Position numbers and translations under genes: made by a program. From NCBI GenBank assembly GCA_964573115.1, contig CAZNIP010000134.1, positions 1 to 6,897 of the forward strand: DNA of 6,897 nt, read 5' to 3'. Of this stretch, positions 1-5,172 are shown piece after piece. Origin of the DNA: CAYOID01 sp964573115. Its GTDB lineage: Bacteria; Desulfobacterota; Desulfovibrionia; Desulfovibrionales; Desulfothermaceae. The notes beneath the pieces are model-generated. The model was not told where the DNA came from. It saw only the letters and a list, made by a program, of their open reading frames with translations, and searched no databases. Position 1 is the stretch's first letter; each line of letters opens with the position of its first letter.

Positions 1-33
1 CATCATGCATCTGACCAAGAAGGAGAATGGACG

Positions 34-351
34 ATGAAGAAGCTCAACCTGTACGACGAAAACGGCTTCAGCGAAAAATCCATGAAGAATTTTCTGGTTC
101 ACGATTCCCCGTACTTCAAGGTCCTGAACTTCAACTTCAAGGCCGGCCAGGAGCTGCCCATCCATTCCCACGATATCGAAGGACAGCTGTCCATCGTTGT
201 TATCGAGGGTGAGGGGGAGTTCCTGGGAGCCGACGGGGCGACCATGCCGGCCAGAACAGGCGACGTTCTGGTCTCGGACATTGCCGAGCCTCATGGAATC
301 AGGGCCAGCAAGGACCTGAGGGTCCTGGTGACCATCGCGCCGCCCATATGA
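34..351 (+). CDS. Small single-domain metal-binding cupin protein
   Basis: This 105-residue protein is one conserved beta-barrel cupin. Cupin motif 1 lies at about residues 38-62: His44 and His46 (HSH), then Gln51 where the classical motif has Glu. Motif 2 is at about 76-90 with His87 (EPHGIRA). Three His plus Gln is a plausible divalent-metal site, but no substrate can be deduced. There is no signal peptide or membrane segment, so it should be cytoplasmic. The start at 34 is chosen because AAGGAG (20-25) sits 8 nt upstream; an ATG at 27 opens only an out-of-frame ORF. From memory, small cupins of this kind often accompany hybrid-cluster protein (Hcp) and ferredoxin genes in sulfate reducers, and a ferredoxin relic does lie just downstream on the other strand. 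The cupin family is clear; the role is unknown. Confidence 0.85.
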   Translation: MKKLNLYDENGFSEKSMKNFLVHDSPYFKVLNFNFKAGQELPIHSHDIEGQLSIVVIEGEGEFLGADGATMPARTGDVLVSDIAEPHGIRASKDLRVLVTIAPPI

Positions 352-369
352 GGCCGACGGTGATCATGA

Positions 370-426
370 CTGCTGAGGGAGCCCCGTCGTGAGCCGGGCC
401 CTCACCCTTCCTGCGGCCCTGAGCAG
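370..426. repeat. Nested inverted repeat after the cupin gene
   Basis: CTGCTGAGGG (370-379) pairs with CCCTGAGCAG (417-426) at 9 of 10 positions. Inside it GTGAG (389-393) pairs with CTCAC (401-405). The structure starts 19 nt after the cupin stop and reaches the end of the minus-strand ferredoxin relic. It could stall transcription between two convergent units, but neither side has a T-tract, so an intrinsic terminator is not supported. GC-rich sequence makes such pairings fairly common by chance. Confidence 0.3.
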
Positions 427-580
427 CAGGGGACCTCCATGGACAGGACCGTGACGCTGGCGATGTCACCGCGACCGAAGACGTCCACACATGTGTCCAG
501 GATGTCCTGGGCATCGTCGAACTTGGGGCAGCCCATCAAGGCCACTTTGCCGGGCAGAAAACGGTTGATGTGGATCAAAA
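402..580 (-). pseudogene. Decayed C-terminal fragment of an iron-sulfur ferredoxin (FrdX-like)
   Basis: Read on the minus strand, about 578 down to 417 encodes a stretch with blocks FLPGKVALMGCPKFDDAQ and SVTVLSMEVPCCSG. This matches, from memory, the C-terminal half of 4Fe-4S proteins that carry a 'GCPK-DD ... MEVPCC-GL' signature and are found beside hcp and cupin genes in sulfate reducers (called FrdX in HcpR regulon work). The usual N-terminal double [4Fe-4S] ferredoxin domain is absent: upstream in this frame the sequence loses all resemblance, and no CxxCxxC motif appears. The reading frame stops at 402-404, four residues after CCSG, where intact relatives continue for some 30 residues. 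There is no convincing ribosome binding site for the Met at 650. I read it as a relic truncated at both ends and lying convergent to the cupin gene. A very short unknown protein using this domain alone is less likely. Confidence 0.65.
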
Positions 581-889
581 ACGACCTCGAGAACCGTGTG
601 GAGCGATGTGACAGCCCATGGTTCGCGAAGGGTCTGGACTCAGTGGACAAGGCAGGTCTGGATGGTTACCCTCAGGATCATCAATGAAGGCAAACAGTTT
701 TTGACTGTGACCTGCGGCTTTCAGCACATCGGCACATGGGCTTTCAGGCGCTGTGGGCGTTCAATGCGCTCTTCATACGAGTGACTCAGGGGAGCAGGGG
801 GGAAACCCATCCGGCCTTTCTGAGTCAGGTGCAGGCACGGAAATGGACTGGTTTTCCGGTTTCGGGTGGCCGCCCGGCCAGAGGCAGGA
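581..889. other. Intergenic region with no recognisable gene
   Basis: About 310 nt between the ferredoxin relic and the repeat just before the formate dehydrogenase gene. Short open frames exist on both strands, but none has a ribosome binding site plus a recognisable protein. On the minus strand around 640-730 a stretch reads ADVLKAAGHSQKLFAFIDD, which looks protein-like but matches nothing I know and is closed by stops or frame breaks; it may be more gene debris. No good -35/-10 pair, -24/-12 element, tRNA or hairpin terminator was found. The promoter of the formate dehydrogenase gene presumably lies here or just downstream. Confidence 0.5.
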
Positions 890-913
890 CAGAACATCGA
901 TCAGAACATCGGA
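890..913 (+). repeat. 12-bp tandem direct repeat at the fdhA ribosome binding site
   Basis: CAGAACATCG occurs at 890-899 and again at 902-911, giving two 12-bp units back to back that differ only in the last two bases (AT versus GA). The second copy runs into the GGAG ribosome binding site (911-914) of the formate dehydrogenase gene. It could be a small recent duplication or a binding site affecting translation or transcription. No known regulator site is recognised. Confidence 0.5.
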
Positions 914-922
914 GCATGAGCT

Positions 923-3622
923 ATGGCTGACCAGTGGATGATGACCATGAACGGGCACAACGCGACCTTCCAGGAAGGCGAGACCATTCTGGATGTGGCC
1001 GGGAGGCAGAACGTCTTCATCCCCACGTTGTGTCACATCCAGGGGCTCACGGCCAGCGGGGCCTGCAGGATCTGCGTGGTCGAGGACGTCCAGTCGGGCA
1101 AGCTGCTCACGGCCTGCTCCACCCCGGCCCGCCGCAACATGGCCGTGTCCACCGATTCAAAGCGGGTTATTGCCTCCCGGAAGAACACCCTGGAGCTGCT
1201 TCTGGCCTCAGGCCAGCACGACTGCCTTCTCTGCCCGGCGAATGGTGAATGCGTCCTCCAGGACCTGGCCTACCGCTACCAGGTCGCCGGAACCGCCTAT
1301 CCGCGCCAGGTGCCCCCCTACGATCTGGAAGCGGTCAACCCCTTCATTCTGCGCGATTTCACCAGATGCATCCTCTGCGGCCGGTGCGTCAGGGCTTGCC
1401 AGGAGATCCAGGTCAACAACGCCATCAGCATCGGCTACCGCGGCAAGGCCAGCAAGATCGTGGCTGCCGGGGACAGGCCCCTCAGGGATTCAGACTGCGT
1501 CTTCTGCGGGGAATGCGTCCAGGCCTGCCCCACCGGGGCCCTGGTGCCCAAGGACGCCCGATTCAGACCCAGGCCATGGGAGACCGAAAAGGTCCGGACC
1601 ACCTGCCCCTACTGCGGGGTGGGCTGCCAGATGTTTCTCCACGTCAAGGACAACGAGATTCACCGCGTGACCGGAGTGGAGGGCGTCCTGCCCAATGAGG
1701 GCAGCCTGTGCGTCAAGGGGAGGTTCGGGTTCGAGTTCGTCCATTCCAGAGAGCGGTTGACAACGCCGCTGATCCGGGAAAAAGGCCAGCTGCGTGAGGC
1801 CTCCTGGGACGAGGCCCTGGACGCCTGCGCCTCGGGCCTGAAGAAGGTCATCGGGGATCACGGCCCGGACGCCATCGGGGTCTTGAGCTCGGCCAGGGCG
1901 ACCAATGAGGAGAACTACCTGGTGCAGAAACTGACCCGGGCCGTGCTGGGGACCAACAACATCGACCACTGCGCCAGGCTGTGCCATTCCTCCACAGTGT
2001 CCGGCCTGGGCCAGGTTTTCGGCAGCGGGGCCATGACCAACTCCATCGCGGACATTGAGAAGGCCGAGGTCATCCTGGTCACCGGGTCCAACACCACAGA
2101 GAGCCACCCGGTCCTGTCCATCCGGGTCAAGCGGGCGGTCACCCAGCGCGGGGCCAAACTCATCGTGGTCGACCCCAGGCGGATCCCTCTGGTCAGGTTC
2201 GCCCATGTCTGGCTGCGTCAGAATCTGGGCACGGACATCGCCTGGATCAACGCAATGATGCAGGTCATCCTGGAAGAGGAGCTCTACGATGGCGAGTTCA
2301 TCGCCAGTCGCACCCAGGGGCTGGACGAGCTCAGGGCTGCGGTGGCCGGTTACACTCCGGAACTCGTGCAGGAGATGACCGGGATCGACCCCGGGGACAT
2401 CAGGGCCGCGGCCAGGCTCTACGCCGGGGCAGGAGCGGCCACCATCCTCTACACCATGGGCATCACCCAGCACGTCTGCGGCACGGACAATGTCAAGTCC
2501 CTGGCCAACCTGGCCATGCTCTGCGGGCATATCGGGATTGAGGGCGGCGGGGTGAACCCCCTGCGGGGCCAGAACAACGTCCAGGGCGCCTGCGACATGG
2601 GGGCCCTGCCCAACGTCTACCCCGGCTATCAGCGGGTGACCGACCCGGTCCTGCGGGAGAAGATGGCCGCGAGGTGGGGCGTGGCCTCCCTTCCGGCCGA
2701 TGAGGGGCTCAAGGTCACGGAGATGTTTCCCAGGGCCCTGGAGGGGGATCTCCGGGCCATGTACATCGTGGGTGAAAATCCTGTCCTCTCTGATGCAGAC
2801 AGCAATCACGTCAGGCAGGCCCTGGAAAAACTCGACTTCCTGGCGGTTCAGGACATCTTTTTGACCGAGACGGCCCACTATGCGGACGTCGTCCTGCCGG
2901 CCTGCACCTTTGCCGAAAAGGAGGGCACCTTCACCAATACCGAGCGACGGGTGCAGCGGGTCAGACGAGCCATTGAGCCCCTGGGCTCCAGCCTGCCGGA
3001 CAGCGAGATCGTCACCCGCCTGGCTGAGCGGTTCGGGGTCTCCTGGTCCTACCCGGACAGCTCGGCGATCATGGAGGAGGTCGCTTCCCTGGCCCCTCAG
3101 TACGGGGGCATCGAGTACTGCCGCCTGGAAGACGAGGGGCTGCACTGGCCCTGCTGGGGGCCGGAGCACACCGGAACGCCGATTCTGCACTGCGATGCGT
3201 TTGCCTGCGGTCTGGGGAGGTTTCAGCCCCTCGAGGCCTCGCCGCCGGTGGAAAGCGTGGATGAGGCGTATCCCCTGTGGCTGACCACCGGGCGTATCCT
3301 CTACCAGTACCACACCGGAACCATGACCAGGAAGTCAAAGGGGCTCAATGCCCTGGCCCGGGAGTGTTTCGTGGAGATGGCCCCTGAAGATGCCCTGGCC
3401 CATGACCTGACCGACGGCGATGTGGTCAGGGTGAGCTCCAGGCGGGGCTCCATTGAGGTCAAAGTCAGTGTTTCCCGGACCGCTGTGCCCGGGACCGTGT
3501 TCATCCCCTTTCACTATGCCGAGGCCGCAGCCAATGTCCTGACCAACCCCCAGACCGACCCGGTCTCAGGCATCCCTGAGTTCAAGGCCTGTGCGGTGCA
3601 GCTGGAAAGGGTCGAGGGGTGA
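923..3622 (+). CDS. fdhA: NAD-linked formate dehydrogenase catalytic subunit, Cys-type, with NuoG-like N-terminus
   Basis: This 899-residue cytoplasmic protein should oxidise formate to CO2 (or the reverse) at a Mo or W bis-pterin centre. Domains in order: [2Fe-2S] plant-type ferredoxin (Cys37, 48, 51, 65); His-Cys [4Fe-4S] site (His99, Cys101, 104, 110, with HoxU-like spacing); two [4Fe-4S] clusters (Cys149/152/155/159 and Cys192/195/198/202); the molybdopterin-enzyme [4Fe-4S] site CPYCGVGC (Cys228, 231, 235, 263) with Lys265; the catalytic domain; and a C-terminal dinucleotide-binding domain (about 783-893, HTGTMTRKS). The active-site motif is ARLCH, with Cys354 (TGC) where E. coli FdhH has selenocysteine, then His355. 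Arg548 in NPLRGQNNVQGACDMG matches FdhH Arg333. The start at 923 has GGAG 8 nt upstream and leads straight into the first ferredoxin strand. There is no Tat signal. Length is normal for NAD-linked FDH. The FDH call is strong; bifurcation is inferred from the neighbours. Confidence 0.93.
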   Translation: MADQWMMTMNGHNATFQEGETILDVAGRQNVFIPTLCHIQGLTASGACRICVVEDVQSGKLLTACSTPARRNMAVSTDSKRVIASRKNTLELLLASGQHDCLLCPANGECVLQDLAYRYQVAGTAYPRQVPPYDLEAVNPFILRDFTRCILCGRCVRACQEIQVNNAISIGYRGKASKIVAAGDRPLRDSDCVFCGECVQACPTGALVPKDARFRPRPWETEKVRTTCPYCGVGCQMFLHVKDNEIHRVTGVEGVLPNEGSLCVKGRFGFEFVHSRERLTTPLIREKGQLREASWDEALDACASGLKKVIGDHGPDAIGVLSSARATNEENYLVQKLTRAVLGTNNIDHCARLCHSSTVSGLGQVFGSGAMTNSIADIEKAEVILVTGSNTTESHPVLSIRVKRAVTQRGAKLIVVDPRRIPLVRFAHVWLRQNLGTDIAWINAMMQVILEEELYDGEFIASRTQGLDELRAAVAGYTPELVQEMTGIDPGDIRAAARLYAGAGAATILYTMGITQHVCGTDNVKSLANLAMLCGHIGIEGGGVNPLRGQNNVQGACDMGALPNVYPGYQRVTDPVLREKMAARWGVASLPADEGLKVTEMFPRALEGDLRAMYIVGENPVLSDADSNHVRQALEKLDFLAVQDIFLTETAHYADVVLPACTFAEKEGTFTNTERRVQRVRRAIEPLGSSLPDSEIVTRLAERFGVSWSYPDSSAIMEEVASLAPQYGGIEYCRLEDEGLHWPCWGPEHTGTPILHCDAFACGLGRFQPLEASPPVESVDEAYPLWLTTGRILYQYHTGTMTRKSKGLNALARECFVEMAPEDALAHDLTDGDVVRVSSRRGSIEVKVSVSRTAVPGTVFIPFHYAEAAANVLTNPQTDPVSGIPEFKACAVQLERVEG

Positions 3623-3656
3623 GGGAAGACAGAAGTCAGAAGACAGAAGACAGAAG
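3623..3656 (+). repeat. Degenerate 7-bp tandem repeat array, left of gap
   Basis: Directly after the fdhA stop codon come heptamers GGGAAGA, CAGAAGT, CAGAAGA, CAGAAGA and a partial CAGAAG, which ends at the run of Ns. The unit is CAGAAGA with variation at the last base. The array abuts the stop codon with no room for a terminator. Both sides of the gap carry the same unit, so the assembly most likely broke because the array is longer than it appears. Confidence 0.9.
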
Positions 3657-3756
3657 NNNNNNNNNNNNNNNNNNNNNNNNNNNNNNNNNNNNNNNNNNNN
3701 NNNNNNNNNNNNNNNNNNNNNNNNNNNNNNNNNNNNNNNNNNNNNNNNNNNNNNNN
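3657..3756. other. Assembly gap of exactly 100 Ns
   Basis: One hundred consecutive undetermined bases. A round 100 is the usual placeholder for a scaffold join of unknown size, so the true distance between the formate dehydrogenase gene and the electron-transfer genes is unknown. The heptamer phase across the gap is off by one base (106 = 15 x 7 + 1), as expected if the length is arbitrary. Confidence 0.97.
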
Positions 3757-3861
3757 CAGAAGACAGAAGATAAAAGATAGAAGACAGAAGGCAGAATATA
3801 GAATACAGAAGAAAGAATTCAGAATTCAGGATAGAGAATAGAGAAAAGAGAATTCAGAAGG
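3757..3861 (+). repeat. Degenerate 7-bp tandem repeat array, right of gap
   Basis: Fifteen consecutive heptamers can be cut in one register from 3757. The first two are perfect CAGAAGA, followed by variants such as TAGAAGA, CAGAATA, CAGAATT and GAGAATA. The array decays after 3861 into purine-rich sequence. Position 3 (G) and the AGAA core are best kept, and drift increases with distance from the gap. The + strand, which is the RNA sense for both flanking genes, is strongly purine-rich. Similar CAGAAG/CAGAATT heptamer tracts are, from memory, scattered in intergenic DNA of several deltaproteobacterial genomes. No function is known to me. Confidence 0.88.
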
Positions 3862-4123
3862 AAGATGAAGAGAAGAGAGGGTTGACTCCAGCAGGCCATT
3901 TCATTGTTGTGGATGTGACAATTCACAGAGACACGTTTCTGGCTGCAAAGACGTTGTGTGAGGTTTTGATCTTGCTCGTATGAAACTTCATCAAAGTTGT
4001 TCAGGTTTCGGGTGTCGGGTTTCAGAAAGAAATCTTTGAGGTGACACAGCCCAGACAAAGTTTCTTCCTTGACCAAATAGGCCGAACCGACGCTTTTTTC
4101 GACAAGTCGGGAATCTTTTCTTT
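3862..4123. other. AT-richer intergenic region without a recognised gene
   Basis: About 260 nt, clearly lower in GC than the flanking genes. The longest minus-strand frame (85 codons, 4076 down to 3819) runs into the heptamer array, has no recognisable domain and no ribosome binding site, and is probably not a gene. The region holds one perfect dyad (3914-3927). TTGACT at 3882 has only a poor -10 partner (TGTTGT at 3905), so no promoter is called, although a promoter for the downstream genes could lie here. Lower GC and lack of coding potential suggest inserted or decayed DNA. Confidence 0.5.
3914..3927. promoter_or_regulatory. Perfect dyad TGTGA-N4-TCACA, possible CRP/FNR-family operator
   Basis: TGTGA (3914-3918) and TCACA (3923-3927) are perfect inverted half-sites separated by 4 nt. 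The half-sites match the CRP/HcpR type, but the 4-nt spacing is that of FNR sites; CRP sites have 6. The dyad lies 265 nt before the first electron-transfer gene with no firm promoter next to it. It may be fortuitous. Confidence 0.25.
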
Positions 4124-4151
4124 CCTCAACCTTGAACCCTGAACCTTGAAC
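4124..4151 (+). repeat. Second 7-bp tandem repeat (CTTGAAC type)
   Basis: Four heptamers in register: CCTCAAC, CTTGAAC, CCTGAAC, CTTGAAC. The unit is unrelated in sequence to the CAGAAGA array upstream but has the same 7-bp period. It ends exactly where the hairpin before the NuoE-like gene begins. From memory, CTTGAAC/CCTGAAC tracts also recur in deltaproteobacterial intergenic DNA. Confidence 0.75.
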
Positions 4152-4178
4152 CAGTCAGCCCTGCCGCCGGCAGGACTG
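4152..4178 (+). promoter_or_regulatory. Hairpin immediately before the hndA ribosome binding site
   Basis: CAGTC (4152-4156) pairs with GACTG (4174-4178), and CTGCC (4161-4165) pairs with GGCAG (4169-4173) around a GCC loop. A 4-nt bulge (4157-4160) sits on the left arm. The structure has 10 base pairs, mostly GC. It ends one base before AAGGAG (4179-4184), which is 8 nt from the ATG at 4193. It lacks a T-tract, so it is not a classical terminator. A 5' mRNA stabiliser, a processing site or a translation modulator are all possible. Confidence 0.5.
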
Positions 4179-4192
4179 AAGGAGAGCCATCC

Positions 4193-4690
4193 ATGCCCCA
4201 CCAGTATTTTCGTCCTGAGCACGACGACATCACCAGGGCCATGTGGGAGGAGATCGACCGGATCATCGCCAGACACAAGGACAGCCCGGGGGCGGTCATC
4301 CCTGTTCTCCGGGAAAGCCAGGACCAGGTGGGCTACCTGCCGATGGTCCTCCTGGACTATATCGGGGACGGGTTGAACGTCCCCAGGAGCGAGGTCTTCG
4401 GTATCGCCTCCTTTTACGCCCTGTTCTCCTTTTCCCCCAAGGGACGCCATACGATCAAGGTCTGTAAGGGCACGGCCTGCTTTGTCAAAGGGGTCAACGA
4501 GGTCATCAGGCGGATCGAGCACGAATACGAGGTTCCCAGCGGAGGCACGGACGCCGGGAGACGTTTCTCCCTGGAGTCGGTCCGCTGCGTGGGGGCCTGC
4601 GGCTTTGCCCCGGTCATGCTGGTCGACAGCGATACCCACGGCTGCGTGACAGCGGACAAGGTCAAGAACCTGCTGGACGGGTATGAATAG
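4193..4690 (+). CDS. hndA: NuoE/HndA-like [2Fe-2S] subunit of NAD(P)-linked formate dehydrogenase
   Basis: This 165-residue protein has the normal length and both parts of the NuoE family: an N-terminal helical bundle (about 10-80, including VGYLP and the GIASFYALFSFSPKG segment) and a C-terminal thioredoxin-like fold that binds one [2Fe-2S] cluster. The ligands are Cys91 and Cys96 (CKGTAC) plus Cys132 and Cys136 (CVGAC), the standard C-x4-C and C-x3-C spacings. In complex I, HydC and HndA this subunit packs against the flavin subunit and accepts or stores electrons from FMN (cluster N1a type). It should do the same here with the NuoF-like protein encoded downstream. The start is fixed by AAGGAG 8 nt upstream. 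It is the first of three closely spaced electron-transfer genes, 89 nt before the next. NuoE of complex I is excluded as a role because no membrane nuo genes follow. Confidence 0.92.
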   Translation: MPHQYFRPEHDDITRAMWEEIDRIIARHKDSPGAVIPVLRESQDQVGYLPMVLLDYIGDGLNVPRSEVFGIASFYALFSFSPKGRHTIKVCKGTACFVKGVNEVIRRIEHEYEVPSGGTDAGRRFSLESVRCVGACGFAPVMLVDSDTHGCVTADKVKNLLDGYE

Positions 4691-4713
4691 CCCAGGGGGC
4701 CTGAGAGGTCGAA

Positions 4714-4731
4714 AGTCTTTGAGATGACCCA
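4714..4731 (+). repeat. Imperfect 18-bp direct repeat (copy 2; copy 1 at 4031-4048)
   Basis: The 18-bp segments at 4031-4048 and 4714-4731 match at 15 positions around the shared core CTTTGAG-TGAC. One copy lies upstream of the NuoE-like gene and the other upstream of the small ferredoxin gene, both in non-coding sequence and in the same orientation. It may be a fragment of a dispersed repeat or a shared site. Significance is uncertain. Confidence 0.35.
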
Positions 4732-4764
4732 CAATGGTGATCACGTTGATTGCTGAATGGAATG

Positions 4765-4770
4765 AGAAGG
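4765..4770 (+). promoter_or_regulatory. Ribosome binding site that fixes the hndB start
   Basis: AGAAGG lies 9 nt before the ATG at 4780. The frame is open further upstream, with a TTG at 4750 and an ATG at 4762, but neither has a comparable site, and the upstream residues do not resemble the family N-terminus. Confidence 0.65.
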
Positions 4771-4779
4771 ATTTCTACG

Positions 4780-5172
4780 ATGACCAGATGCACGTGCAGA
4801 GAAGACCTGCAGAAGATCAAGGAACGGGCCTCCAAAGAGATGTCGGCTCAGACCTCGGAAACGTTCGATGCCCGGGTCATGGTGCACATGGGGACCTGCG
4901 GGCTGGCGGCCGGCGCCCAGAAGGTCATGGACGTGCTGCAGGAGGAGGTGGCCAGGCAGGATCAGATGACCGTCAAGGTCATCGCCTGCGGGTGCGCCGG
5001 GATGTGCAGCAGCGAGCCCAACGTGACTGTGGAGCGCAAGGGGGAGCCGGCCATCATGTACCAGCACATGGACGGGGACAAAATGCGCCAGGTTTTCCGG
5101 AGGCACATCCTGAACGGGGAGGTGCAGACCGATTTCGCCCTGGCCAAAATCCACGAGGGCAGTCATGACTGA
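4780..5172 (+). CDS. hndB: HndB-like small thioredoxin-fold [2Fe-2S] protein
   Basis: This 130-residue cytoplasmic protein has a short N-terminal helix (EDLQKIKERA) followed by one thioredoxin-like ferredoxin domain (about 32-125). Recognition blocks are MGTCGLAAGAQKV (Cys40) and ACGCAGMCSSEP (Cys70, Cys72, Cys76), then the family's typical EP-V ending and a terminal HILNGE segment. This matches HndB and the N-terminal domain of NuoF-like HydB/HndC proteins. The usual first cysteine of the C-x4-C pair is replaced by His36. Extra cysteines are present at 4, 6 and 70, one of which may complete the cluster. The role in Hnd-type enzymes is an accessory electron-transfer subunit; which partner it contacts cannot be told from sequence. 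It overlaps the next gene by 8 nt, so translational coupling is likely. Family assignment is firm; cluster occupancy is uncertain. Confidence 0.85.
   Translation: MTRCTCREDLQKIKERASKEMSAQTSETFDARVMVHMGTCGLAAGAQKVMDVLQEEVARQDQMTVKVIACGCAGMCSSEPNVTVERKGEPAIMYQHMDGDKMRQVFRRHILNGEVQTDFALAKIHEGSHD

Noticed and set aside
352..404. Possible C-terminal tail of the ferredoxin relic in another minus-strand frame (APSAVMITVGLIW)
   Set aside because: It vaguely resembles the family ending but is too short and weak to support a frameshift claim.
1490..3313. 607-codon open frame on the minus strand
   Set aside because: It lies wholly antisense to the formate dehydrogenase gene. It is a by-product of high GC and biased third positions, and it has no recognisable domain.
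3591..3773. Open frame crossing the N run
   Set aside because: Most of it is undetermined bases and repeat, so it is an artefact.
3623..3861. CRISPR array
   Set aside because: The unit is 7 bp with no spacers; CRISPR repeats are about 23-47 bp with unique spacers.
3882..3910. Possible sigma70 promoter (TTGACT, 17 nt, TGTTGT)
   Set aside because: The -10 matches only 3 of 6 positions, and no second line of evidence exists.
3819..4076. 85-codon minus-strand frame in the spacer
   Set aside because: It ends inside the heptamer array and has no ribosome binding site or known domain. It could be part of a dispersed intergenic repeat, but nothing supports a gene.
4087..4110. CCGAC/GTCGG inverted repeat with a T6 run
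   Set aside because: The stem is 5 bp and the T-run lies in the loop rather than after the stem, so it is not a terminator.
4022..4744. 240-codon minus-strand frame over the NuoE-like gene
   Set aside because: Antisense shadow: the + strand protein here has all four cluster cysteines and a good ribosome binding site.
4750..4779. Longer start (TTG at 4750 or ATG at 4762) for the HndB-like protein
   Set aside because: Neither has a good ribosome binding site, while the ATG at 4780 has AGAAGG at 9 nt.
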